A stretch of 17,241 nucleotides of DNA. It comes from CAZVWV01 sp964631745. Its GTDB lineage: Bacteria; Bdellovibrionota_C; UBA2361; JBGSMV01. Of the stretch, positions 8,411 to 14,341 are shown piece by piece (the stretch's first letter is position 1; each line of letters opens with the position of its first letter). The stretch covers positions 1 through 17,241 of the forward strand of contig CAZVWV010000083.1 of the NCBI GenBank assembly GCA_964631745.1, written 5' to 3'. The position numbers were made by a program, and so were the translations under genes. Below the pieces are notes generated by a model that was not told the origin of the DNA, ran no database searches, and saw only the letters and a list, made by a program, of their open reading frames with translations.

Positions 8411-8804
8411 CTCTACCCTCCAGCGGTTGTTTAGAGGAATTCAACCCGTAAACTTTGTAAACATAAGTTCCGGCTTGATGAAAACAGCTAGTGGCAAAAT
8501 CCATAGGTCCTAAAGGCTTTGAAGAGCGCACTACTTCGTCCGTGCCCGCTTTAAGGTTAGTGCCGTTACAGTGCAGGGTTTTACCACTAAAATCGATCTC
8601 TAAGCTGGCTAGAGCATCTTTAGTGTTGTTTAGAAAAAAGACGATGCCGTTCTCTTTTTTAAAGGTAAGCAGACTAGGCTCGATTGTACCGGCGTTAAGC
8701 TTGATAAGATGGTGCACCGGAGCGGCATCTGCACGGAGCGCAGGCACTAGAAAACCCTGAAGAGCAAGGCCGACCATGCAGCAAGCCAATAGTTGTCTAA
8801 GCAT
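8397..8804 (-). CDS. Secreted cupredoxin-like protein with incomplete copper site
   Basis: The 135-residue protein has a signal peptide with probable cleavage after ALRA or DAA (residues 24-28). The mature part resembles a cupredoxin-type beta-barrel: GTIEPSLLTFKKENGIVFFLNN, then a C-terminal SCFHQAGTYVYKVYG strand and LEGRVVVE. A true type 1 copper site needs an upstream His and a Cys-x(2-4)-His-x(3-5)-Met cluster. Here C107 and H109 are only one residue apart and no Met follows, so copper binding is doubtful. C79 and C107 could form a disulfide instead. It is the first gene of the operon. Its ATG has no ribosome binding site, and TATTTT lies just upstream, so the message may have a very short leader. 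Confidence 0.6.
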   Translation of the reverse strand: MLRQLLACCMVGLALQGFLVPALRADAAPVHHLIKLNAGTIEPSLLTFKKENGIVFFLNNTKDALASLEIDFSGKTLHCNGTNLKAGTDEVVRSSKPLGPMDFATSCFHQAGTYVYKVYGLNSSKQPLEGRVVVE

Positions 8805-8928
8805 GGGCTAAAATATGACATGTTTTTTCAACAAATTGAAGAGCGAAGAAAGATACGAGGGCTATTAGTCTATTGGCACAATCTCTGCCGCCTCGTCCCC
8901 TCGGCTTTAATATCTTCAGCTATTTAAT

Positions 8929-9230
8929 ATGAAAAACCCTGCGCGGTGCGACAATCTCCGTTCGGTGGAACTCTTTTGGTATAAGGCGCACAAATTTCAG
9001 CGCGCAAGACGATATGTGTTCGCGCTACTTTCTTATTTTCTATTTGTCGTGCTGCCTTTGCGCAAAACAGCTTGCACTCAAAAGACTTCAGCAGTGACCC
9101 GCCAACTACAGATGAAGTTGCACTAAATTTGTGGCCGATAGGCAGCACCAAGTGCGAGCAGGTGGTGGCCACGCCCCAAAATGCTCAAGCAGCCATGGCC
9201 AATTATATCCAAATTTGTGGGTTGTTTTAG
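8929..9230 (+). pseudogene. Frameshifted remnant of a small secreted protein
   Basis: One frame from ATG 8929 gives a basic N-terminus and the hydrophobic run YVFALLSYFLFVVLPL, then loses sense and stops at 9126. The overlapping frame that is open from 8985 to the TAG at 9230 supplies a signal-peptidase-like end, AAFAQNS, and a plausible mature segment: SKDFSSDPPTTDEVAL, NLWPIGSTKCEQVVATPQ, AMANYIQICG. Joining the frames near 9050-9060 gives a normal signal peptide followed by an exported chain of about 57 residues with two Cys. The protein seems cut short exactly where the 32-bp repeats of the ATPase promoter begin. The family is not recognised. Two unrelated chance frames remain possible. 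Confidence 0.4.
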
Positions 9231-9272
9231 TCAGACAAGTCCATATTTGGGGATTGTTTTAGTTGACAAATT
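9209..9272 (+). repeat. Two adjacent imperfect 32-bp direct repeats upstream of the ATPase
   Basis: Copy A is 9209-9240 and copy B is 9241-9272. Both contain ATTGTTTTAGT or TTGTTTTAGT with GACAA after it. The first 23 positions match at 20. Copy B carries the -35 box of the ATPase promoter, and the matching place in copy A reads TCAGACA. Head-to-tail repeats over a -35 box suggest an operator or a duplicated promoter edge. Confidence 0.6.
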
Positions 9273-9291
9273 CCAAAACATGCATTAAAAT
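9263..9291 (+). promoter_or_regulatory. Near-consensus sigma70 promoter of the ATPase gene
   Basis: TTGACA (9263-9268), a 17-bp spacer, and TAAAAT (9286-9291). The predicted transcript start is about 9298, while the ATG is at 9301. The message would therefore be leaderless or nearly so, even though AGGAAG lies at 9293-9298. Confidence 0.7.
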
Positions 9292-9300
9292 CAGGAAGTT

Positions 9301-10677
9301 ATGTTTAGAAAAGCACTTTTGGAACTAAAGAGCTGGTGTCAAAGAGAGGTTCCAAAACCACTAATTCTTAGAGGCGCCCGTCAGGTGGGCAAATCTACTT
9401 TGGTTAAAATGCTTAGCCAAGAGCTTGAATTGGATCTGGTTGAAATTAATCTTGAAAAAAAAACTATCGGCCAATTTAATAACAAAGATGATTTTTCAAT
9501 AGAAAAGGTTATTTCTGAAATCCAAATCGCAACTAAAACTCGCATAACTAAGAATTCGCTTCTATTTTTGGACGAGGTCCAAGCTCAGCCGTCAGCCCTG
9601 AACGCTTTGAGATATTTCTATGAAGATCGCCCAGGACTAAAGGTGATTGCCGCTGGCTCTCTATTGGAGGTAGTAGCCAACAAAAATAATTTTGGAATGC
9701 CCGTTGGGCGCGTGGAATACTATTATTTAGGACCTATGACCTTCAGTGAGTTCTTATTAGCGCTGGGAGAAGATATTTTAGAGGAAGAGATTCGGCAGAT
9801 TGGCCTACAACATCCGGCGACTAGCACACTTCAGCGTCAGGCAATAGAATTTCTCAAAGAATTCTACTACGTCGGTGGTATGCCAGAGGCGGTAAAGACA
9901 TATGCTAAAAACCGCGATTATTTAGAGGTTAGAGATGTGCAAAATTCTCTTTTACAAACCTATAAGGATGATATTCCGAAGTATTCCAAAGGACGGGAGT
10001 TCAATAATATTCTCGCTGTAATGGATTACAGTATTCATAATCTCGGCAAGAAGGTGGTCTTCAGCCATGTTTTAAAAAAAACGCACTCGACTTACGTTAA
10101 ACAAGCAATCGAATCCTTAGCACTTGCTAACGTCATATATAGGACATGCCATAATTCCTGCAGTGGACTTCCGTTAAGCGCCGGGGAAGATCCGGACATT
10201 TTCAAGCTCTACTTTTTGGACATCGGACTCTACAATTGCTACATGGAGCTTGGCTGGAGCGATCTTTACAAACTAACTCCCGATCTGTTGTTAACTAAAG
10301 GCAACATGGCAGAGCAATTTGTTGCTCAACATTTGGCGTTTCGTCAACCTAAAAAGGAACTTTCTAAACTTTACTATTGGCTTCGAAACGGAAAAAGCAG
10401 CGCCGCCGAAGTTGATTTTGTATTTTCACATCAAAGTAAAATATACCCTCTTGAAGTTAAATCTGGAAATTCCGGCAAACTTAGGTCGTTGTGGCAATTT
10501 GTGCTTGAAAAAGGTACAAAAAGGGCGTTACGAGTAGATCTTTCTTTCAGAAAACAGGCTACTGCACGAATCTCTCACAAAATGGTAAGCCCAGCAGGGG
10601 TCCAAGAAGTAAACTGCGAATTGATTGGATTGCCATTGTATGCGATTGAAAATTTATCAAATTTTGTTGACGAGTGA
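9301..10677 (+). CDS. AAA_14/DUF4143 family ATPase
   Basis: The 458-residue protein has the standard layout of this family. Walker A is GARQVGKST (25-33, Lys31), Walker B is SLLFLDEVQ (D91 E92), and VIAAGSLLEV forms a sensor strand. PVGRVEYYYLGPMTFSEF follows, a hallmark segment of the family. The C-terminal DUF4143 part contains E370-V-D372 and, 12 residues on, PLEVKSG (E385-x-K387). This is the D...ExK pattern of a PD-(D/E)XK nuclease-like fold that is common in these proteins. Their biological role is poorly defined; they are often accessory, strain-variable genes. The gene is visibly more AT-rich than the operon to its left and has broken reading frames on its left side, which suggests transfer. 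It stands alone with its own strong promoter. Confidence 0.93.
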   Translation: MFRKALLELKSWCQREVPKPLILRGARQVGKSTLVKMLSQELELDLVEINLEKKTIGQFNNKDDFSIEKVISEIQIATKTRITKNSLLFLDEVQAQPSALNALRYFYEDRPGLKVIAAGSLLEVVANKNNFGMPVGRVEYYYLGPMTFSEFLLALGEDILEEEIRQIGLQHPATSTLQRQAIEFLKEFYYVGGMPEAVKTYAKNRDYLEVRDVQNSLLQTYKDDIPKYSKGREFNNILAVMDYSIHNLGKKVVFSHVLKKTHSTYVKQAIESLALANVIYRTCHNSCSGLPLSAGEDPDIFKLYFLDIGLYNCYMELGWSDLYKLTPDLLLTKGNMAEQFVAQHLAFRQPKKELSKLYYWLRNGKSSAAEVDFVFSHQSKIYPLEVKSGNSGKLRSLWQFVLEKGTKRALRVDLSFRKQATARISHKMVSPAGVQEVNCELIGLPLYAIENLSNFVDE

Positions 10678-10829
10678 TCGTAGCTAAAAACCAGCCGGTC
10701 TTGTGGCGGGGTAATAGGTATCTTGTAGTCAACTGGGAATAGCTCCTGACAGGGTTTGTAATAGCTTGTCTCCACGGCCATTAAGTTAAGTGTTGGTCAG
10801 TCTTATATGCCGCCGTCATCCGTAAGTGT

Positions 10830-11045
10830 TCACTCCGGGTGAGTAAACTGAGAGCTCGGGTGTGGAAGCTTTGCGACTTCGCATTGCGTTACAAATTCCC
10901 AAAATAATTTTTCAGCTCGGGATGTCAATTCCCCCGTTTTGAGACACTCATAACTCATGAAAAGTAGCCCGTCCACCAACACAATGAGAGCGCAAGAGTC
11001 ATACCACTGGATATGCACCTTGCGTCCCGTGAAATTGCGAGACAT
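10830..11045 (-). CDS. Doubtful small hypothetical protein
   Basis: A 71-codon frame starts at the ATG at 11045, which lies inside the same palindrome that overlaps the divergent vapB start. The product has four Trp/Cys-containing stretches (IQWYDSC, FWEFVTQC) and no recognisable domain. It is the only substantial frame in the 377 bp between the ATPase and the vapB remnant. It could be a real small gene, a fragment, or chance. The rest of that gap (10678-10829) shows nothing clear on the plus strand. Confidence 0.25.
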   Translation of the reverse strand: MSRNFTGRKVHIQWYDSCALIVLVDGLLFMSYECLKTGELTSRAEKLFWEFVTQCEVAKLPHPSSQFTHPE

Positions 11046-11057
11046 ACTTTATGTATG
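11043..11057. promoter_or_regulatory. Palindrome over the vapB start codon, candidate operator
   Basis: CATAC (11043-11047), TTTAT, GTATG (11053-11057) is a perfect 5-bp inverted repeat whose right arm contains the vapB ATG. VapB antitoxins usually repress their own promoter through such palindromes, so this may be the old autoregulatory site. Confidence 0.4.
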
Positions 11058-11297
11058 AAACGTGCGAATCTTATACTTGATGAAAAGTTGTTGAATGACG
11101 CCGTACGGGTGCTTGGTGCCAAGACTTATTCGGATGCCGTGAATCAAGCTTTAGTCCAAACAATTAATATTTATTAAGTTCGCGGACTGAGGGAGTGGTT
11201 CGGTCAGAATATTTGGGAGGGGGATCTCTCAGCAATGAGGGAAGATTTTAGACCACGACGGTCTCGGGCGATTCGAAAAAAGAAGCGTGAGGGATGA
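11055..11297 (+). pseudogene. vapB-like antitoxin gene with an in-frame stop
   Basis: ATG 11055 gives MKRANLILDEKLLNDAVRVL, then GAKTYSDAVNQALVQ, a typical ribbon-helix-helix VapB N-terminus. TAA at 11175-11177 stops it after residue 40. The same frame continues without interruption to the TGA at 11295-11297 with VRGLREWFGQNIWEGDL and SAMREDFRPRR. This is the normal VapB C-terminal toxin-binding region (the WEGDL.EMR pattern). At the stop, family members normally carry Lys or a similar residue, and AAA to TAA is a single change. The truncated product would keep DNA binding but lose toxin neutralisation. A vapC remnant follows directly. Confidence 0.75.
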
Positions 11298-11357
11298 TTG
11301 GTATTAATTGATACCTCCGTTTGGATCCATGCGTGTCCGGTAGAAAGGTGGCGGTGA
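11298..11357 (+). pseudogene. Truncated vapC (PIN toxin) remnant
   Basis: TTG at 11298, immediately after the vapB stop, opens a frame that begins VLIDTSVWIHACP and ends at TGA 11355 after 19 codons. VLIDTSVWI is the classic N-terminal strand of PIN-domain toxins with the first catalytic Asp. The remainder (the other acidic residues) is gone, and an inverted-repeat element begins about 60 bp downstream. It is probably the toxin partner of the broken vapB. Confidence 0.7.
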
Positions 11358-11417
11358 TGCCGTAAATTCTTGATTTAAAAAGGGAAAACAGGAATTTGTA
11401 GTTTCCGCGATTTGAAT

Positions 11418-11497
11418 TTAACCACGGAGAACACGGAGGTCACGGAGAGAGAAATTCTCAATATTTTCTCCGTGTTCCCCGTGGCCTCCGTGGTTAA
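11418..11497. repeat. 80-bp CCACGGAG-type inverted repeat element
   Basis: The left arm starts TTAACCACGGAGAACACGGA and the right arm is its imperfect reverse complement, ending CCTCCGTGGTTAA. The outer 12 bases pair perfectly. This is a widespread palindromic repeat of environmental bacterial genomes, often found between genes. Translated, it yields the familiar spurious peptide LTTENTEVTE, so a reading frame over it should not be annotated. It separates two vapC remnants and may mark the point of rearrangement. Confidence 0.85.
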
Positions 11498-11513
11498 AGA
11501 CCCAAATTACAAT

Positions 11514-11586
11514 GTCTTACCGGACAGCAGTGGTTTGGATCGAACTGTTCAGGGGAAGCGGCTACCGCAACGCACTTTATCTTTGA
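11514..11586 (+). pseudogene. Second vapC (PIN toxin) ghost with a frameshift
   Basis: One frame reads VLPDSS (11514-11531). One extra base later another frame reads VWIELFRGSGYRNALYL and stops at TGA 11584. Joined by dropping a single G at 11532/11533, the product is VLPDSSVWIELFRGSG..., which fits the PIN toxin N-terminus (VLVDTSVWIELFRG), including the catalytic Asp and a Glu. No antitoxin precedes it; the inverted repeat lies directly upstream. The call rests on the motif alone. Confidence 0.5.
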
Positions 11587-11598
11587 GCCCGGCTTGTT

Positions 11599-12342
11599 AT
11601 GTTGGCGATTGGTTTCGACTTGGGCGAGACCCTAATTTTTTATAGAGGACTTGGACTCAGTTGGGAAGAGCGATATCCTGCGGCATTTAATGCGGTTGGG
11701 GCAGCTTGTAATATCCCAATGGATGAGAAAAGAATTGATCAGGCCCGGTCCGTTCTTAGAAGATATAATACAAGAGCTACACCGCGGATTGAGGAAGTAC
11801 GTTGTGAAGCCATCTTTGTAGAGATATTCGATGCTTGGGGGATTGAATGTAAATGTGTCCCCGAGAATGCCATAAGCGCCTTTTTCCGTTATTTTCAAGA
11901 TCAAGCAGAAATTTACCCCGATACGGTTAGTGCGCTAGAACACATCCGAGAGCTTGGTGTGCCGATTGGAATACTCACCGATGTCCCTTATGGTATGAGT
12001 CCAAGCTTCGTGCGGGAAGATTTGCGTAGGGCTGGTATTGATCATTTGTTGGATGTGGTTCTTACCTCCTATGATGTGGGAATGCGAAAGCCACATCCGA
12101 AGGGTTTTGAAATGCTTGCGTCAGCGCTCAGTACAAAGCCCGCAGATTTTATGTTCGTAGGCAATGAGGCTAAAGATATAACGGGAGCAAATAACGCGGG
12201 TATTTTTTCTGTACTAATTGATCGTGAGCATACGGCCTCGAAGTTCGGCCAGGGTATCGACATAAGCGGCTTAGCTGAGCTTGTAGAGCTGGTGAAGCTT
12301 CTCGAAGTTCGGCCAGGGTATCGACATAAGCGGCTTAGCTGA
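11599..12342 (+). CDS. HAD-superfamily hydrolase with altered C-terminus
   Basis: The 247-residue protein has HAD motif I GFDLGETL (nucleophile D7; the usual second Asp is Gly9), motif II in ILTDVP (T127), motif III MRKPHP (K164) and motif IV FVGNEAKDITGA (D193). The FDxG form of motif I occurs in other HAD proteins of the phosphoglycolate-phosphatase type, but it lacks the usual general acid Asp, so activity may be weak or differ. A helical cap lies at about 15-105. The substrate cannot be read from sequence. The last 16 residues (from VKLLEVRPGY on) come from a second copy of a 56-bp segment read in a shifted frame. The ancestral end would have been LAELVELDSTC. The start ATG has no ribosome binding site. 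Confidence 0.85.
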   Translation: MLAIGFDLGETLIFYRGLGLSWEERYPAAFNAVGAACNIPMDEKRIDQARSVLRRYNTRATPRIEEVRCEAIFVEIFDAWGIECKCVPENAISAFFRYFQDQAEIYPDTVSALEHIRELGVPIGILTDVPYGMSPSFVREDLRRAGIDHLLDVVLTSYDVGMRKPHPKGFEMLASALSTKPADFMFVGNEAKDITGANNAGIFSVLIDREHTASKFGQGIDISGLAELVELVKLLEVRPGYRHKRLS

Positions 12343-12356
12343 GCTTGTAGAGCTGG
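12237..12356 (+). repeat. Tandem duplication, 56 bp identical, period 64 bp
   Basis: Copy 1 is 12237-12292, copy 2 is 12301-12356, separated by TGAAGCTT. The 56 bases are identical, so the event is recent or conserved. Since 64 is not a multiple of 3, copy 2 is read in another frame and replaces the C-terminus of the HAD protein. Confidence 0.95.
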
Positions 12357-12393
12357 ATTCCACCTGTTGAGTTTTCGGGACACACCTCAGTCC

Positions 12394-12777
12394 TTATCGG
12401 AACTTTGACAATAAGCTTAGATGCTTATCGTTATGCTCAATTGTAAGATCGTTTTCAAATGCACACGCAGCAATTACTAAATCTGTAGTTGGACAAGTTA
12501 ATCCAGACTGCTTAGCTCGCTGAGCGAGCTGCCAAGATCGAGTCCAAACTAAAGAATTAATTTTAAAACAAGTAAGCACTCTTTGCATTTCGGAGAGTGC
12601 TGCTCGTTCATACTTGCCATTAGCTCCATGCCATAGCTCCAGTAAAATAATCTCACATAGTGCGGCTCTGCCTTCCATAAGTAGATCCTTCACTCGCTTA
12701 GCAACGGCGCTTACACTTGGTGGACGAAGCATTTCGATCCAAGCGGATGTGTCAACCAGGACAAACTTATTATTCAC
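12394..12777 (-). CDS. vapC: VapC-type PIN-domain toxin (ribonuclease)
   Basis: The 127-residue PIN domain has all four acidic positions: D9 in VLVDTSAW, E47 in LLELWHG, D99 in CPTTDLVIA, and D117 in EHNDKHL. VapC toxins are Mg-dependent RNases that cleave tRNA or rRNA when released from the antitoxin. The start is a GTG overlapping the end of vapB by 8 bp, with GAGAGG just upstream, so toxin translation depends on antitoxin translation. Unlike the two vapC remnants about 1 kb to its left, it is full length and appears functional. Confidence 0.93.
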   Translation of the reverse strand: MNNKFVLVDTSAWIEMLRPPSVSAVAKRVKDLLMEGRAALCEIILLELWHGANGKYERAALSEMQRVLTCFKINSLVWTRSWQLAQRAKQSGLTCPTTDLVIAACAFENDLTIEHNDKHLSLLSKFR

Positions 12778-12985
12778 TAGCCTCTCGCATCTTCTTAAGT
12801 TCTGATCTTGTCATCAAATTATTAAGCTTACCTGCAAACCTGAGAAGCTTTTGACTTCGTTGGCGTTGGTTGTAATCAGTAATTGCAGTGATGATTGCAT
12901 CACTTTTGGTTTTTGCTTTAGTAAAGCCAAGTAGGTCCTTAAGTAAATCATTAGGAATATCGAGGGAAGTTTTGGTTTTCTTCAT
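12770..12985 (-). CDS. vapB: VapB-type ribbon-helix-helix antitoxin
   Basis: The 71-residue protein has an N-terminal DNA-binding segment (KTKTSLDIPNDLLKDLL, then KTKSDAIITAITDY) and a C-terminal LMTRSELKKMREASE tail, as in antitoxins of VapC. It should neutralise the toxin encoded immediately downstream and repress the shared promoter. The two genes overlap. There is no evident ribosome binding site at the ATG. Two promoter-like elements lie upstream. Confidence 0.85.
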   Translation of the reverse strand: MKKTKTSLDIPNDLLKDLLGFTKAKTKSDAIITAITDYNQRQRSQKLLRFAGKLNNLMTRSELKKMREASE

Positions 12986-13007
12986 AGAAAATCAATTTAA
13001 AATGGGT

Positions 13008-13036
13008 ATTATAAAAATAGAGAAAAATATTACGAA
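13008..13036 (-). promoter_or_regulatory. Proximal candidate vapBC promoter
   Basis: On the minus strand: TTCGTA, 17-bp spacer, perfect TATAAT (13008-13013). It would give a leader of about 15 nt before the vapB ATG at 12985. The -35 box is weak. Confidence 0.4.
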
Positions 13037-13050
13037 ATATACCTTTGTGT

Positions 13051-13079
13051 ATTATAAGATACTCTATTCAGAAGCGCAA
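13051..13079 (-). promoter_or_regulatory. Distal candidate vapBC promoter
   Basis: On the minus strand: TTGCGC (13074-13079), 17-bp spacer, perfect TATAAT (13051-13056). The -35 is better than that of the proximal element. The surrounding DNA is very AT-rich. Confidence 0.5.
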
Positions 13080-13205
13080 TGAGTTTCAAGCGAACTGCTC
13101 TATGGACGTTTACGAAATATCACCTGCCCGGCCAAGGCCTAATCGTTGCGGGGCTAAAAGCCACGAATTGCATCGCGTTGAAGTAATATAGTCTAATACC
13201 CCCAA

Positions 13206-14048
13206 ATGCTAACCCCCAAACTCTGCTTGATAACCGGCGCGAATGGATACCTTGGCTCTGTGCTAAAGGCTGCCTTGGAGGCCAAGGGATTTGAGGTCCG
13301 CGCGTTGGTGCGGAAACCTACCCAGTCAGAAGATATTTACTTCGAGCTTGGCCGTGATGTGAGCGAGCTTGCGCAGGCGTTGGCACTTATTCATTGCGCC
13401 TATGATTTTACCCCGCTTGATTGGCCCGAGATCTCGCGCGTTAATGTCCGGGGTTCGGAAAAGTTGTTTACCGCCGCCAAAGCGGCGGGGATAAAGAAAC
13501 TGATATTTATCTCCTCGATGAGCGCCTTTCCCGAGTGTAAATCTCTGTATGGCAGATCGAAGTTGGAGGTTGAGAAAATTGTTTTGCAACTTGGGGGAAC
13601 GGTGATTAGACCAGGCATGGTCTACGGCGCGGATTCTGGCGGCATGGTTGGAAAACTTGCTAAGTTGGTTTCCAAATTCAAGATAATTCCTCTGGTGGGC
13701 GGGTCCCAAAAACTTTATCTCTCGCATGAAGAAGATTTGGCGGCGCTGGTCTCGTTGCTACTGGAACGCGACCTGTCGAATTTCCCCAAACTAATCACCG
13801 CAGCCAATAAGGAGCCACTAACTTTCTCTGGGGTTATTCATGAACTGGCTGAGCGCATAGACAAGTCGCCGATTATCATCTCTGCGCCATGGAAGCCGCT
13901 CTGGTTGGTGCTCAGTTCGTTAGAAAAATTTGGAGTAAGGCTTGGCTTTAAGAGCGATAGCTTAATCAGCTTAATGAACACCAACCCAGCACCTGATTTT
14001 TCCGCGTTGGAAGAGCTAGGAGTTTCGTTTCGGCCGTTTAGTGAGTGA
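13206..14048 (+). CDS. NAD(P)-dependent epimerase/dehydratase-like protein (extended SDR)
   Basis: The 280-residue Rossmann protein has the cofactor loop TGANGYLG (10-17), the catalytic Ser region FISSMSAFPE (101-110) and Y115-G-R-S-K119 (YxxxK). A RPGMVYG strand follows, typical of extended or atypical SDRs acting on nucleotide sugars, sterol-like or flavonoid-like substrates. The length fits a compact member. The substrate cannot be inferred; no sugar-nucleotide genes are adjacent. The ATG has no ribosome binding site, and TATAGTCTAATACC lies directly upstream, so a leaderless message is possible. It stands alone, converging on the antitoxin gene. Confidence 0.88.
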   Translation: MLTPKLCLITGANGYLGSVLKAALEAKGFEVRALVRKPTQSEDIYFELGRDVSELAQALALIHCAYDFTPLDWPEISRVNVRGSEKLFTAAKAAGIKKLIFISSMSAFPECKSLYGRSKLEVEKIVLQLGGTVIRPGMVYGADSGGMVGKLAKLVSKFKIIPLVGGSQKLYLSHEEDLAALVSLLLERDLSNFPKLITAANKEPLTFSGVIHELAERIDKSPIIISAPWKPLWLVLSSLEKFGVRLGFKSDSLISLMNTNPAPDFSALEELGVSFRPFSE

Positions 14049-14057
14049 GAGTCAGCT

Positions 14058-14117
14058 CTAGTCGGCGCTCTTCAACCCAAGCTCTATCGCCAAAAGCTCC
14101 GGTGAGAAAATCTTCAC
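14058..14117 (-). pseudogene. Stub of a PIN-type toxin downstream of the AbrB antitoxin
   Basis: GTG at 14117 overlaps the antitoxin stop as GTGA, the usual start geometry of a TA toxin. The frame is only 19 codons: VKIFSPELLAIELGLKSAD, then TAG. VKIF resembles the first residues of PIN toxins (MKIF-LDANV), and SPELLAIELG resembles an internal PIN segment. It reads like a toxin collapsed by an internal deletion. The call is inferred from position and short motifs, and a chance frame cannot be excluded. Confidence 0.4.
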
Positions 14118-14338
14118 TTGAGTTTGAATTTTCGGAGTTTGGCTTCTTCCCTATTAAATTCGGCCACCCTTGCCTCTGAGTACATTTCGTTAGGGTATGC
14201 AGCCACGGGGGTTAATAGAATACCGTCTACGGTGATCGTTACCGAGATAGGGCCACCTTTTGGAATGCCGAGCTTCTTACGTAACTCCTTAGGGAGAGTC
14301 AAGGAGCCACGTGAGCTTACCGTAATTAAGTTTTCCAT
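14114..14338 (-). CDS. AbrB/MazE-type (SpoVT-AbrB) antitoxin
   Basis: The 74-residue protein carries a swapped-hairpin DNA-binding domain: ITVSSRGSLTLPKELRKKLG, then GGPISVTITVDGILLTPV. Its tail MYSEARVAEFNREEAKL resembles antitoxins paired with PIN toxins (YTDERIAEF). I chose ATG 14338 over the upstream in-frame ATG (14392) because the AbrB fold begins at once, and because the -10 box and operator lie between the two. A full toxin is absent; only a 19-codon stub follows. It may act as a free repressor or protect against a toxin encoded elsewhere. Confidence 0.85.
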   Translation of the reverse strand: MENLITVSSRGSLTLPKELRKKLGIPKGGPISVTITVDGILLTPVAAYPNEMYSEARVAEFNREEAKLRKFKLK

Positions 14339-14341
14339 TAA

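Noticed and set aside
9040..9065. Programmed frameshift in the small secreted protein
   Set aside because: There is no clear slippery heptamer with a downstream structure, and the combined product is short and truncated.
9209..9272. CRISPR-like array
   Set aside because: There are only two imperfect repeats, directly adjacent with no spacer, and no cas genes.
10575..10781. 68-codon minus-strand frame overlapping the ATPase 3' end
   Set aside because: Half of it is the antisense of a well-supported gene. Only the first 30 or so residues look coding-like, so it is mentioned as a possible fragment, not annotated as a gene.
11175..11177. Stop-codon read-through or recoding in vapB
   Set aside because: There is no recoding signal, and the partner toxin is also broken, so simple decay explains the stop better.
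11412..11645. 77-codon plus-strand frame beginning MNLTTENTEVTE
   Set aside because: The first part is a translation of the palindromic repeat, a known kind of spurious peptide, and the rest overlaps the vapC ghost and the HAD gene in the wrong frame.
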